The notes under the pieces are model-generated. The model ran no database searches and was not told where the DNA came from. It saw only the letters and a program-made list of their open reading frames with translations. Shown in pieces: positions 26,155 through 36,300 of a stretch of DNA of 64,000 nucleotides. How positions within the stretch are numbered: the first letter of the stretch is position 1; every line of letters starts with the position of its first letter. A program made the translations under genes and the position numbers. Source of the DNA: Natroniella sulfidigena (GTDB lineage Bacteria; Bacillota; Halanaerobiia; Halobacteroidales; Halobacteroidaceae); contig NZ_JALKBY010000012.1 of NCBI RefSeq assembly GCF_023223645.1, positions 1 to 64,000 of the forward strand, read 5' to 3'.

Positions 26155-26271
26155 TTAGCAGCAGTCATTTTTTAAGGTGTTATTTGAGAATGAATATCAA
26201 TTCCTGAGTAATTATTTTTTTGTACTTAAATAAATTTAAACTTAATAAAATTGTATTATATGTGGCTGATT

Positions 26272-26315
26272 AAAATCATTATTTTCATCCTTCAGGATGA
26301 AAATAATGATTTTTG
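26272..26315. terminator. Long-stem terminator after fur
   Basis: AAAATCATTATTTTCATCC and its complement form a 19-base stem with a TTCA loop and a short T run. Confidence 0.8.
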
Positions 26316-26367
26316 TTTAGTTGGTCATTAAAGGTTTAAATTTATTTAGTTTAAGGGAGTGAGGATT

Positions 26368-27480
26368 ATGTTTCAATTCTCAAAGAAATTATTATTGATA
26401 TTGATTCTGTTGAGCTTGATATTATCTATTGGGATAGATAATATTACTCATGCTAGAGATATTGAAGAGCAGTTTGAGGAGTACTATCGAGGTAAAGTTT
26501 TATCTGTTCAAGAGTTTGTACATGATGAGTATTCTAGGATGATTCAACAAAAGGCGGAGGTAGTGATAACGACTGGCCCACATCGTGGAGAAAGAATAAC
26601 TGTTACTAATAATTATGAAAAAGGAAGTACATATTTAAGTCTTTATTTAGAAGAAAAACAAGATGTGATCTTGGTTTCAAGGGATACAAATGGGCGAGTT
26701 GATCAGATTCAGTTACATGATGTTGCTCGGGATCGAGGGTTATTTTATTTAACTGCTATATTTTTGTTATTATTGCTGTTAGTTGGAGGAAAGGCTGGTT
26801 TGAAGACGATTATAACCTTAGCCTTTGCTGGAGTGATTATTGCTAGGTTTATGTTACCATTATTATTAAGAGGTTATGATCCTATCTTTATAACTTCTAT
26901 TTCTGCAATTATAATTATCATCCCTAGTTTATTGATTATTGGGGGATTTAATGAAAAGTCTGTAGCAGCAATTATAGGTACGGCTACTGGGGTGGCAATA
27001 GCTGGTATTTTGACTTTGTGGGTGGGAGAAGTATCACATTTGACCGGTTTTAATAGTGAAGAGGCTATGATGTTATTTAATTTGGAGCAGGATATAAATA
27101 TTAGAGGGTTGTTATTTGCAGGAATAATAGTTGGTTCTTTAGGGGCGGTTACAGATGTTAGTATGTCTGTGGCATCAGCTATTTCTGAAATCAGTAATAG
27201 TAACCCTTCCTTGAGGGTTCATAGCTTAATGATTGGGGGATTGAATGTAGGGCGTGATATTATGGGAACTATGGCCAATACATTATTACTAGCTTATGTA
27301 GGTAGTGCAATACCTTTATTATTATTGTTATTGGGTGTAGAGATGCATTGGATGAGAATTATTAATATGGATATTATAGCTACAGAATTTGTACGAGGGA
27401 TTACAGGTAGTATTGGTTTGATAATCTCGATTCCTGTTACGGCTTTTATAGCAGCTATATTAAGTGCAAGAAAAAGCTAG
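26368..27480 (+). CDS. YibE/F-family membrane protein
   Basis: 370 residues. A signal-anchor (LLLILILLSLILSIGI), then an extracytoplasmic beta-rich region (YYRGKVLSVQEFVH to RVDQIQLHDVARDRG) that resembles an OB-like fold, then about eight spans. The motif GxxxGxVTDVSMSVASAISE with LRVHSLMIGGLNVGRDIMGTMANTLLLAYVG is the YibE/F signature. Found in many Firmicutes; function unclear, with some members tied to secretion or ion transport. ATG 26368 follows AGGGAGTGAGG. Confidence 0.85.
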   Translation: MFQFSKKLLLILILLSLILSIGIDNITHARDIEEQFEEYYRGKVLSVQEFVHDEYSRMIQQKAEVVITTGPHRGERITVTNNYEKGSTYLSLYLEEKQDVILVSRDTNGRVDQIQLHDVARDRGLFYLTAIFLLLLLLVGGKAGLKTIITLAFAGVIIARFMLPLLLRGYDPIFITSISAIIIIIPSLLIIGGFNEKSVAAIIGTATGVAIAGILTLWVGEVSHLTGFNSEEAMMLFNLEQDINIRGLLFAGIIVGSLGAVTDVSMSVASAISEISNSNPSLRVHSLMIGGLNVGRDIMGTMANTLLLAYVGSAIPLLLLLLGVEMHWMRIINMDIIATEFVRGITGSIGLIISIPVTAFIAAILSARKS

Positions 27481-27496
27481 AATTAAAATATGAATG

Positions 27497-27525
27497 ATAG
27501 TAGTAGATAGTCACTACTATTTTTT
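27497..27525 (+). terminator. Intrinsic terminator after the YibE/F gene
   Basis: ATAGTAGT and ACTACTAT form a stem, followed directly by TTTTTC. Confidence 0.75.
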
Positions 27526-27607
27526 CTTTGAGCAAGGACTTTTGGTGGTTTGTATTGAAGTATTTCATATTAAAGATTAAAAGTTTTGAAGGAGGAGTTA
27601 GCTTGAT

Positions 27608-28030
27608 ATGATTGATTTATCTAATGCTCTAAAACGGGGGTTTAAAAAGGCTTTTATTACTTATCTTGATTTAATAAAAGTAATTGTTCCAGTTTATGTC
27701 TTAGTAACTTTTTTTAGACATTTTGGTATAATTGATTATTTAGCTGGGATTTTTAGTCCGATGATGCAGCTGTTTGGATTATCAGGAGAGGCTGTGGTTG
27801 TGTTATTGACCGGATACTTTTTAAATCTATATGCAGCTATAGGAGCAATTTCAGGTTTGCAGTTAGGAATTAGAGAGATTACAATTTTGGGTACTATGTT
27901 AGGGTTGGCCCATAGTTTAATTATAGAAGGGGCTGTAATGAAGAAGATGCGGGTTAATGTTTTAACTTTAATTATACTAAGAATAGTAGCCTCTTTAGCA
28001 GTAGGAATTATTTTAAACTTAATACTATAA
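27608..28030 (+). CDS. Nucleoside-recognition (gate) domain membrane protein, first of a pair
   Basis: 140 residues, four or five spans. YLAGIFSPMMQLFGLSGEAVVVLLTGYFLNLYAAIGAI is the gate-domain pattern seen in SpmA/SpmB and related halves; GLAHSLIIEGAVMKKMRV closes the domain. A second gate-domain protein follows 20 bases downstream, so the two probably form one transporter. Their substrate is unknown. RBS AAGGAGGAG lies ahead of the ATG. Confidence 0.75.
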   Translation: MIDLSNALKRGFKKAFITYLDLIKVIVPVYVLVTFFRHFGIIDYLAGIFSPMMQLFGLSGEAVVVLLTGYFLNLYAAIGAISGLQLGIREITILGTMLGLAHSLIIEGAVMKKMRVNVLTLIILRIVASLAVGIILNLIL

Positions 28031-28050
28031 GTCACTATAGGAGGATTAGT

Positions 28051-28554
28051 ATGGATTGGTCAGCGATGTTTAGGGATATGTTAGTAGGTAATTTAGATAT
28101 GTTAACGGATATTGCTAAGATTATTTTTCCGTTATTAATTGGAATTGAACTAGCAGATGAATTAGGAATTTTAGATAAGGTTTCACAATTATTCACTCCT
28201 GTTTTAAAGTACTTTAATTTGCCATCAGAAGCTGGTTTACCTTTAATTGTTTCTCAAATTTTTGGGATTACATATGGAGCGGGAGTAATCATTAGAATTG
28301 TAGATGAGGATAAACTTTCAACAGAAGAATTGATGAGTTTGGGTATATTTTTAGCAATCTGTCATGCAGTTATAGAAGATACATTATTATTTATTGCTAT
28401 TGGTGGTAGGGGAGTAATTATGTTGGGAACAAGGATTCTTTTAGCTATTTCCTTAACATATATATATAGTAATTATTTGGTTAGTGATAATATAAAAGCA
28501 AACTCTGGATTAAGTCAAACTGCTGTCAAGGAAGGTGTGAGGAGTTATGATTAA
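28051..28554 (+). CDS. Nucleoside-recognition (gate) domain membrane protein, second of a pair
   Basis: 167 residues. LVGNLDMLTDIAKIIFPLLIGIELADEL and LFTPVLKYFNLPSEAGLPLIV show the same gate fold as its neighbour, with FLAICHAVIEDTLLFIAIGG matching GLAHSLIIEGAV. It overlaps aroE by 8 bases at the end. The pair resembles split concentrative-type transporters such as SpmAB. Substrate unknown. Confidence 0.75.
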   Translation: MDWSAMFRDMLVGNLDMLTDIAKIIFPLLIGIELADELGILDKVSQLFTPVLKYFNLPSEAGLPLIVSQIFGITYGAGVIIRIVDEDKLSTEELMSLGIFLAICHAVIEDTLLFIAIGGRGVIMLGTRILLAISLTYIYSNYLVSDNIKANSGLSQTAVKEGVRSYD

Positions 28555-29416
28555 TAGTTCTACTAAATTAGTAGGTTTGTTAGGGGATCCAGTTGAACAT
28601 TCCAAATCGCCATTAATGCATAATGCTGTTTTGGAGAAATTAGGTTTAAATTATCGTTACTTAGCTTTTCAGGTTAAGTCTGAAGAGGTTAAAGAAGCAT
28701 TAGAGGGGATTAGAGCTTTAGGAATCAAGGGAGTTAATGTTACTATTCCTCATAAGGAAGCAGTTATAAATAACTTAGATGATCTGTCTAAGGAAGCTGA
28801 ATTAATTGGGGCAGTTAATACGATTGAAAATAAAGAGGGAAGATTGATCGGACACAATACAGATGGACAAGGGTTTGTTAGGGCTTTAGCTGAAGAAGTA
28901 GGATTTAGTGCTCAAGGCAAGAAAATCTTAATCATCGGTGCAGGTGGTGCTGCTAAGGCTGTTGCTTTTCAGTTGGGTTTAGAGGGGGCGGATGAATTAT
29001 ATGTAGCTAACCGTACTTTTGAAACTGCAGCTAATTTAGCAAGCAATCTTGAAGAAAAATTGAATTTATCTAAGGTAGAAGCATTAAGGTTAGAAGAGGA
29101 ATACTTGAAGAATAATTTACCTAAGCTTGATTTAATTGTTGATACTACTCCAATTGGAATGTATCCTCAAATTGATGTAGAACCGGTTATAGGAGATGAA
29201 TTAATAGAAAAAGCTTCTTTGGTAACTGATCTGGTATATAATCCTGTGGAGACTGTATTACTAAAAAGGGCTAAAAAGTTGGGAGTAAAGACTGTTAGTG
29301 GTTTAGGGATGCTTATTTATCAAGGAGCAATTGCATTTGAAATTTGGACTGGCCAAGAAGCAGACGTTGAAACTATGAAGGATGCTATTTTATCTCAATT
29401 GGAAATTAGAAATTAA
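28547..29416 (+). CDS. aroE: Shikimate dehydrogenase
   Basis: 289 residues. LLGDPVEHSKSPLMHNAVL (SKSP binds shikimate), VNVTIPHKEAV (catalytic Lys), AVNTI and GHNTDGQGF (Asp ligand), the NADP motif ILIIGAGGAAKAVAFQLG and the C-terminal GLGMLIYQGAIAFEIWTG are all in place. It reduces 3-dehydroshikimate. The other shikimate genes sit at 45-49 kb, so aroE is separate from that cluster here. ATG overlaps the previous gene. Confidence 0.96.
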   Translation: MINSSTKLVGLLGDPVEHSKSPLMHNAVLEKLGLNYRYLAFQVKSEEVKEALEGIRALGIKGVNVTIPHKEAVINNLDDLSKEAELIGAVNTIENKEGRLIGHNTDGQGFVRALAEEVGFSAQGKKILIIGAGGAAKAVAFQLGLEGADELYVANRTFETAANLASNLEEKLNLSKVEALRLEEEYLKNNLPKLDLIVDTTPIGMYPQIDVEPVIGDELIEKASLVTDLVYNPVETVLLKRAKKLGVKTVSGLGMLIYQGAIAFEIWTGQEADVETMKDAILSQLEIRN

Positions 29417-29444
29417 TTTGTTTAATTAAAGGAGGAGTTTAAAA

Positions 29445-30131
29445 ATGGTTTCAGAGGTGGAGCATCATGAAATAAATATAGGGATTATCGGAGCTGGAGA
29501 GGTTGGAGCTGAGTTATTAAGGATCTTTATAGATCTCGATTTTATAAATGTTAAGCAGATTGCAGATATAGATTTGACTGCTCCAGGGATAGAGTTGGCC
29601 CAAGAAGTAGGAGTTAATCATACTACGGAGATGATGGATATAATCAATGATCGACAGATTGATTTGATTGTTGAGGTGACTAATTCTGATCAGGTATTGG
29701 CTAAAGTAAAAGAGAATATGAGAGATGAGCAGGAGTTGATCAGTGGGGAAAGTTCTTATTTACTCTATTATATTATTGAGATGTATAAAAGAAATCAACA
29801 TAGTTTATTAGAATCTGTAACTACTCAATTAACAGGAATTTATAATTCTATAGACGATAATTCTTTAGATATTAGCAATTCTATAAACCAAGTAGAGCAG
29901 GTAACTAAGAATCTAAATATTTTGGCTATCAATGCTTCAATTGAGGCTGCTAGAGCTGGTAAGGAAGGAAGGGGCTTTTCAGTTGTAGCAAATGAGGTCA
30001 AGGAGTTAGCTGAAGAATCACAAGGTTTAGTACAAAACATTGAGGAGATTAACCAAAATATTATTAAATTAAACCAAGAGATTAATCAAGCAGTAAGTAA
30101 TCTTGAAGGTAAAATGTCAAAAGATATTTAA
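29445..30131 (+). CDS. Rossmann-domain / MCP-signalling fusion protein
   Basis: 228 residues, soluble. The N-terminal half ([19 protein letters not shown] to [19 protein letters not shown]) is a dinucleotide-binding fold of the aspartate/homoserine dehydrogenase type. It runs into a helical segment with [20 protein letters not shown] and [20 protein letters not shown], the tip region of methyl-accepting chemotaxis proteins. The MCP part is short (about 90 residues), with no membrane span or HAMP. It might report a redox or metabolite state to a CheA array, but that is inference. RBS AAGGAGGAG. Confidence 0.75.
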   Translation: MVSEVEHHEINIGIIGAGEVGAELLRIFIDLDFINVKQIADIDLTAPGIELAQEVGVNHTTEMMDIINDRQIDLIVEVTNSDQVLAKVKENMRDEQELISGESSYLLYYIIEMYKRNQHSLLESVTTQLTGIYNSIDDNSLDISNSINQVEQVTKNLNILAINASIEAARAGKEGRGFSVVANEVKELAEESQGLVQNIEEINQNIIKLNQEINQAVSNLEGKMSKDI

Positions 30132-30222
30132 TATTTACTTAATTGGTAGATATACCAATGGCTCAAAACAAGGAAATTGTAGATTTTTATAGAATGATTA
30201 TTAACTAAAGGAGGGGATTAAT

Positions 30223-30765
30223 ATGTGTACAACAGATATCTTTGATTTTTTGCAGCAAAGAAGAAGTATTAGAAAATATAAAGACAAAGAAGTGGAACCA
30301 GAGAAGATTGAACGATTATTGGAGGCAGGAGTGTTGGCCCCTAGTGCAGGTAATTCTCAGCCATGGAGATTTAAGGTAATTGAGAATCAAGAGATTATAG
30401 AGCAATTAATAGAAGAGACTATGTCTGCTTATAATGCTACTTGGATGTCTAAAGGAACTCCTAAATTGATTGCAGTCTGTGGAAATCACACTAAAATAGT
30501 TGATAAGTATGGAGAACGAGGGAAGGATTTATATATAATTCAGGATACTGCAGCAGCAATTCAAAATATATTATTAACGGCACCAACTTTAGGGTTAGGA
30601 ACTTGCTGGATTGGGGCTTTTAATGAGAAGAAAGCGGAAGAGATTTTAAATCTTAACTCTCCTCTTAGAATCTATTCTTTTATTACTGTAGGCTATCCAA
30701 AAGAAAAATTAGGGCCAAGGACTTCCCGAAAGGATTTATCTGAAGTAGTAAGTTATATTAAATAA
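30223..30765 (+). CDS. Nitroreductase-family flavoprotein
   Basis: 180 residues. QQRRSIRKYKDKEV binds FMN phosphate, LAPSAGNSQPWRF and the C-terminal GLGTCWIGAFNEKKAEEILNL plus FITVGYPKE complete the family pattern. Such enzymes reduce nitro groups, quinones or other electron acceptors with NAD(P)H; the natural substrate is unknown. RBS AAGGAGGGG. Confidence 0.85.
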   Translation: MCTTDIFDFLQQRRSIRKYKDKEVEPEKIERLLEAGVLAPSAGNSQPWRFKVIENQEIIEQLIEETMSAYNATWMSKGTPKLIAVCGNHTKIVDKYGERGKDLYIIQDTAAAIQNILLTAPTLGLGTCWIGAFNEKKAEEILNLNSPLRIYSFITVGYPKEKLGPRTSRKDLSEVVSYIK

Positions 30766-30769
30766 CTAC

Positions 30770-30985
30770 CTAGCTTAAGTTTAAGGTTGAGGTTAAGTCA
30801 ACAGCTAAGAAGATAATTAAGTAATGAATAATACTTGTAGAGGCCAACTTAAAAAGTTGGCCTCTATTTTTTATTTAGGAAATTATGGGAGTGTGGATAA
30901 CTTTTTAGTTTTACGGTTTTTAAATGGGTTACTTAGACTCAAACTTAGACTTAAACTGAGTTGCCGGAGGCAACTTTTTTATTTA
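30770..30985. repeat. TAAG-word repeat island with two hairpins
   Basis: CTTAAGTTTAAGGTTGAGG on the left and TTAGACTCAAACTTAGACTT on the right form arms; between them GAGGCCAACTT-AAAA-AGTTGGCCTC with a T run (30840-30872) is a terminator, and GTTGCC-GGA-GGCAAC with TTTTTT (30959-30979) closes the island. An island at 50.8 kb has the same plan. A 60-codon frame here is not credible as a gene. Confidence 0.65.
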
Positions 30986-31059
30986 GAATTCAAAGAGGTA
31001 AGATAAAAAAGAATAGAATTAAATTAATCGGTTTAAACTAGCAATAGGTGTTTAGAAAA

Positions 31060-33093
31060 ATGAAAATTTTAAGCTTTGTACCTGGTCGAATTAGATTAAA
31101 AATAGCTGAATTGTATAAAGATGATCAATCAGCAGAGATTATGGAAATATATTTGCGAGGGCTGACTGGTATTAAGAAGGTAAGGGCCAACCCAGTAATT
31201 GCTACTTTAGTGGTTGAGTATGAGCGAAAGAAGTTAACTAGGGAAGACGTAGTAGGAGCGATTAAAGATTTTGAGGTTGATGATTATTTAAGTTACTTAC
31301 ATGAATATTATACAGATTATTATCAGGCCCAGAGGAACTTTCTTGCTGCTCGAGATAAGACTTTTTTATTTGCTGGAATCTTTTTGTTCTACAAGATTAA
31401 AGGTTTGTTATGGGGGAAATCTATTTTAAACAAGAATTTAACCTTTTTAATAGGTGCTGCAATTGTGAGCCTAGTCAGTAGTTATCCAACTTTAAATAAA
31501 ATTTATCAAAGAATGAATCAGTCTATTACAGAGTTTGCTGATGACTTACTTATCTGGTCAGGGATTTTGTTGACCTTGTTAAGGGAGAGTACAGGATTAG
31601 TCTTTTTATTTTTAAAATCGATTACCTCTTTGATTGGAGAATATTCTAATTTACAGTTACAACAGGTCTTATTAAGAAGTGATCGAAATCGTTTGGAATT
31701 AGTCTGGTATAACCATAAGCAACAAGAATACTTATTACCATTAAAAGAAGTAGAAAGTGGTGATCTTCTTTCATTTTATGAAGAAGAAATGATCTTGGTT
31801 ACAGGCACTATTAAGGAAGGAACTGCTATTGTAAGCCTTAGTTATCGAACTGGGCAACCAGAAGTAAAAGAGCTAAAGGAAGGGGCCAAAGTTGCTCAGG
31901 GGATGCTTCTTTTAGCTGGAGAAATAAAGGTGGAAGTTGATCAAGTTTCAATTGAGCGAGAAGTTAAGTCAGAGCAAGTAAAGATGCAGTTGCGAGAAGA
32001 GGTTGACACTTATCAACAGCAATCCTTGTATACTGTTTTTAGTTTAGCAATCTGTAGCTATCTAATCACAGGAGCTTTGGTTGGCCCGTTGAGTGTGTTA
32101 TTAATAATGTCTCCTAGTGCAACCGAGGTCGCTTTAAATGCTGGGTTAGCTAAGTATGCCAAGTTATTATTAAAGAATAATATTATGTTAAAAGATGTTA
32201 ATAAAGTTGAAAAGATCATAACGGTTGATAATATTGTATTCGATAAGACTGGAACATTGACCTCAGGAAGATTAGAAGTAGTAGAGATGGAATTGAGTGA
32301 TGATGCTTATTGTTACGAAGATTTAAAGTTGGTCTGTCAACAAAGGTTTGATTTGGTTGAACAGGATCGGATTACTTCAATGACACCTGCTAAGAATGCT
32401 GAATTATTGTTGGTCAAGGAATTAAAATTTGTAGGTCAATATTTGATAGTTGATATAGGTACTGCTGATAAACTAATAGGTAAGGTAAGATTAAGAGAGC
32501 AGTTGTGTTCTGGAAGTAAGGAAGTTATTGCTCAGTTGAAGAGAAGAGGAATGAAAGTAGAATTATTAAGTGGAGATAGGATAGCAAATGTAGAGCATAT
32601 TGCTCATCAATTAGAGATAGAAGAATATCATGGAGAGCTGACAGCTCAAGATAAAATGGATCAGATTATTAACAAAAATAGAAATACTATTATGCTAGGG
32701 GATGGAATAAATGATTTAGCTGCTATGGAGAGATCTGATTTGGGTCTGACATTTAATCAATCTGAATGTAAGGAAGTAGTAGCTTCAGCAGATTGTATTT
32801 TGTTAGATAAAGATTTGAACTTGCTTTCTAAATTATTAGTTTTATCAGAAGAAAGTTACCGTCAGATAAGATTCAATATAGTTGTGGGCCAAGGGTTTAG
32901 CCTATTGCTTGGTTCAATTGCTCTCTTTGGTGCTATCAACCCATTTTTAGCTAAGAGTTTAAGTACCTTAAACTCAATTCTAGCTATTTTAAATAGTGCA
33001 AGAATTTTGCAGATTGATCCTAAATCTATTGTAGATGACAAAAGTGAAGGAGTTGATCTTGATCAAGAAAATATTCAACTTATTGAGCGGTAA
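31060..33093 (+). CDS. Degenerate P1B-type ATPase with N-terminal PGRIR domain (FezB-like candidate)
   Basis: 677 residues from ATG 31060 (GTG 31048 coincides with the AGGTG site). LSFVPGRIRLKI opens an HMA-like domain of about 70 residues, then spans near 105-195. The actuator loop reads SYRTGQPEV, with Gln where TGE is invariant in active enzymes. The membrane metal motif is SPS (IMSPSATEVAL) where P1B pumps have CPx. DKTGTL is intact, but the nucleotide domain is about 85 residues and lacks the HP motif. GDGIND is present. Ferrosome-associated FezB ATPases share a PGR-type N-terminus, as I recall. Possibly a modified or regulatory pump. The next gene overlaps it. Confidence 0.75.
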   Translation: MKILSFVPGRIRLKIAELYKDDQSAEIMEIYLRGLTGIKKVRANPVIATLVVEYERKKLTREDVVGAIKDFEVDDYLSYLHEYYTDYYQAQRNFLAARDKTFLFAGIFLFYKIKGLLWGKSILNKNLTFLIGAAIVSLVSSYPTLNKIYQRMNQSITEFADDLLIWSGILLTLLRESTGLVFLFLKSITSLIGEYSNLQLQQVLLRSDRNRLELVWYNHKQQEYLLPLKEVESGDLLSFYEEEMILVTGTIKEGTAIVSLSYRTGQPEVKELKEGAKVAQGMLLLAGEIKVEVDQVSIEREVKSEQVKMQLREEVDTYQQQSLYTVFSLAICSYLITGALVGPLSVLLIMSPSATEVALNAGLAKYAKLLLKNNIMLKDVNKVEKIITVDNIVFDKTGTLTSGRLEVVEMELSDDAYCYEDLKLVCQQRFDLVEQDRITSMTPAKNAELLLVKELKFVGQYLIVDIGTADKLIGKVRLREQLCSGSKEVIAQLKRRGMKVELLSGDRIANVEHIAHQLEIEEYHGELTAQDKMDQIINKNRNTIMLGDGINDLAAMERSDLGLTFNQSECKEVVASADCILLDKDLNLLSKLLVLSEESYRQIRFNIVVGQGFSLLLGSIALFGAINPFLAKSLSTLNSILAILNSARILQIDPKSIVDDKSEGVDLDQENIQLIER

Positions 33094-33253
33094 AGGTATC
33101 TTATTTTCGGTAGGTTTAAGTTTAGCAGGATACTTATTAGGGCCTTTATTAAAGGAGATGTTAGAGAATGATCAAGTTACTAAAGAAGATTTTACTGAGT
33201 TGACTGCTCAAGAAAGAGAGTTATTTTTAAAGGATAAAGACAGTTTAAAATAA
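33059..33253 (+). CDS. Small membrane protein with YLLGP segment
   Basis: 64 residues from TTG 33059; AAGGAG lies 6 bases upstream, inside the ATPase gene, so the two are translationally coupled. An earlier ATG at 33035 has no site. ILFSVGLSLAGYLLGPLLKEML is one hydrophobic helix, followed by an acidic tail. The helix matches VLGIGIAAATYLLGPTLKK in the small protein at 37352. DUF5132-type proteins near metal-pump genes have this build. Function unknown. Confidence 0.6.
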   Translation: MIKKIFNLLSGKGILFSVGLSLAGYLLGPLLKEMLENDQVTKEDFTELTAQERELFLKDKDSLK

Positions 33254-33288
33254 AAAGCACTCCTGCAATTGCAGGAGTACTTTTTTTT
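33252..33288. terminator. Bidirectional terminator between convergent genes
   Basis: AAAAAGCACTCCTGCAAT and ATTGCAGGAGTACTTTTT form a near-perfect stem that serves both the + and - strand genes. Confidence 0.85.
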
Positions 33289-33306
33289 GAGAGAGGTAAG
33301 TTTTAA

Positions 33307-36300
33307 TTAGCAAGTAGTTGTAGGTTGAGTTATATCTTGTCGCGGAGTAGAGTGAATTAAATTGATTAAGCCAGAGATAGATAGAATAATAATCCAATCA
33401 ATCAACTGTAAAGGTACAGTACCGAAAAGTTGCATTAATGGTGAAAAATAAATGCTGATCAGCAACAGTAAACAAGAGGTTGTAACTGCTGGGACTATAT
33501 ACTTATTGGCTTTAATCGGTTTATTCCTACATTGAAAAACATGGATCATTTGATTAATTACTAAGTTAGCATAAGCAAGGGTGCTAGCTTTGGTCAGATT
33601 GCCGGTAGTAAAGTAGTTAGTTAGATATAAGCCCGCTGTACTAGTTCCCAATAAGAAGCCTTTAAATAGTATCTCTGATAAGAGATTCTGATCAAGAATA
33701 CTCTGTTGTCCATCTCTTGGTGGCTGTTTCATATTATTTTGATCTGCTGGTTCAATCCCTAATGATAAGGCGGGGAAGCCTTCGGTAATAAAGTTGATCA
33801 GTAACAATTGACTAGCAATTAAAGGTGGTGGCAAACCTAAAAGTGCAGCAGTGAAAATAGCAATCGCTTCGCCAATATTTCCAGCTAAAACATATTTTAA
33901 GAACCTTTTAATATTACTGCTGATACTTCTGCCCTCTTTAATGGCATCTACAATTGTAGTGAAATTGTCATCAGTTAAGACAATAGCTGATGATTCTTGG
34001 GCTATATCAGTTCCAGTTTGGCCCATAGCAATACCGATATCTGCTTCTTTGATGGCCGGAGCATCATTGACCCCATCACCTGTCATAGTAACTACATGAC
34101 CTTTCTTCTTTAAGGTCTTAACAATTCGTAGCTTCTGTTGAGGTGATGTCCGGGCAAAGATTGAAATCTTATCAATTCTGTCAGCTAATTGTTGATCAGA
34201 GAGATTGTCTAATTGTTGGCCCGTCAAGATCTGATTTTTTTTGGTTGATTCTAATAAATTAAGTTTTTTACCAATAGCTTTTGCTGTTCGTTTATGATCT
34301 CCAGTAATCATTATTACTTTAATTCCTGCTTGATGGCATTGCTTAATTGCATCCTTAACTTTAGGACGAGGAGGATCGATCATACCTGTTAAGCCTACAA
34401 AAACCAGATTTTCCTCAATTATATGATCAGTAGTTGGTTTATAATCTAATTTTTTGTAAGCAAAGCCCATTACCCTCAGCGCTTTATTACCCATTTCTTG
34501 TACTTGCTCAGTTATCTTTTTCCTATCTTTTGTAGTTAATTTTCTGACTTGCTCTCCATCAAAAATTTTGGAGCATTTGGCAAGGATGACATCTGGTGCC
34601 CCTTTAACATTGATTGAATAGTTATTAGAGTCATCTTGGCAAATAACTGTCATTTTTTTTGCTTCTGAATCAAAAGCAATCTCTTCTTCGCGGGTATAAC
34701 AATCTAAATCTGCAATCTCTAAATCTGCTTTTTGAGCTAATACCCGCAGAGCGCCTTCAGTAGGGTCACCAATAATCTTTAAAGAGTCATCATTCTTTTC
34801 ATATGATGTGTTATTACATAATGAACCTATGGTTAATAGTTGTTTTAAATCTTGTTGGTGTTGAGGGTTGATAGTTTCTTGATTACAATAAAATTCCCCT
34901 GTAGTAGAATAGCCTCTACCTGTAATTTTATACTTATGATTGATAGTTTGGACTTCTGTTACAGTCATCTGTCCTGTAGTTAAAGTTCCTGTTTTGTCTG
35001 TACAAATAATATCGGTACAGCTTAGATTTTCAGTGGCAGATAGTTGTTTTACGATAGCTCCTTTTTCTGCTATTTTTTTAACTCCAAAAGCCAAAGAGAT
35101 AGTCAAGACTGTGGCCAATCCTTCTGGAATAGCCCCAATAGCTAAACCTAGTCCTGTCTTGATCATCTGGATTAATGGTTGACCAGTTAAGAGACCGGTA
35201 ATTACAATTCCACTACAAATAGCTAAACAAGAGCAAGTAATATTTTTAGCCAATTGCTCCAAATCTCTTTCTAAAGGAGTAGATTGTTGCTCAGATGTAT
35301 TAACCTTTTGAGAGATATAACCCATCTGGGTATGGTTACCTGTAGCTACTACAATAGCTTTTGCCCTTCCTTTAACAATACTTGTACCCATAAAGGCCAT
35401 ATTCTTTCTGTCTGCTAATGGCCTAGTGGATGTATAGTCAATCTTATGGGTTTTAGAGATAGCTTCTGATTCTCCGGTTAAGGTTGATTCATTGATTTTT
35501 AAATTAGAGCTATCAATCAATCGAGCATCAGCGGGGACGATATCTCCTGTTTCCAAAGAGATAATATCACCTGGGACTAATCTTTTAGAATCGATACTTC
35601 TTGTTTTATTATTTCTAGTTACTTTAGTTTCTGTTTCAGAATATTTCTGTAAAGAAGCTAATGATTTATTGGCTTTAAATTCTTGCCATGACCCTAATAA
35701 TGCTTCTAAAATTGTAATAGCTAAGATGATTAAAGCATCACCAAATTGGCCTAATAGAAAAGAAGTAAGGCTGGCTCCTAATAGTAATTTGATGATAAAA
35801 TCTTTAAATTGGTCTAAGAATAGTCGCCAAAAGCCCTTTTTTTTCTGTTGGTTGAATTGGTTTGGCCCTAGATTTTCAATTATTTGTTGGGCTTGTTCTG
35901 GTTTTAATCCTTGCTCAGGATCACTATTTAAAGTTTTGATGATTTGTTGTAGGGTTAGTTTATACCATTCTTTCTGTTTAGGTATTTCACTAGAAGTTTT
36001 AGTTGTCTCAACTGAATCTTGTTCTAAGGTAGGAGCGACATGATTAATTACTTTTCTTTCTTTTAAATTTTTATATTTTATTAGTAGATAACTCAATTTT
36101 TTAATAATTGCTTTGGCTGAAACTTGATTAGGCTGATAATAGATTAGGATAGAGTGGCTATAGATGTTAGTTGTTATTCGATTAATACCACTAAGCTTAA
36201 GCAATAATTGCTTGATTTTTTGGGCTAAAGAGTTATTTTGTTTAATTTCCTTGCATTTAAAGCGGATTCGACCTGGTAGATAAGAAACAATATTTGGTTG

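Noticed and set aside
30824-31006. 60-codon frame on the + strand
   Set aside because: It runs through two hairpin terminators and a repeat island, has no ribosome site and reads as low-complexity Leu/Arg sequence.
31060-33093. Frameshifted pseudogene of a copper ATPase
   Set aside because: The frame is open over 677 codons, has a usable start, a coupled downstream gene and intact DKTGT and GDGIND, so it seems under selection.
35492-36043. 183-codon frame opposite the Ca2+-type ATPase
   Set aside because: It is antisense to a fully conserved pump gene and its product matches nothing; a shadow frame.
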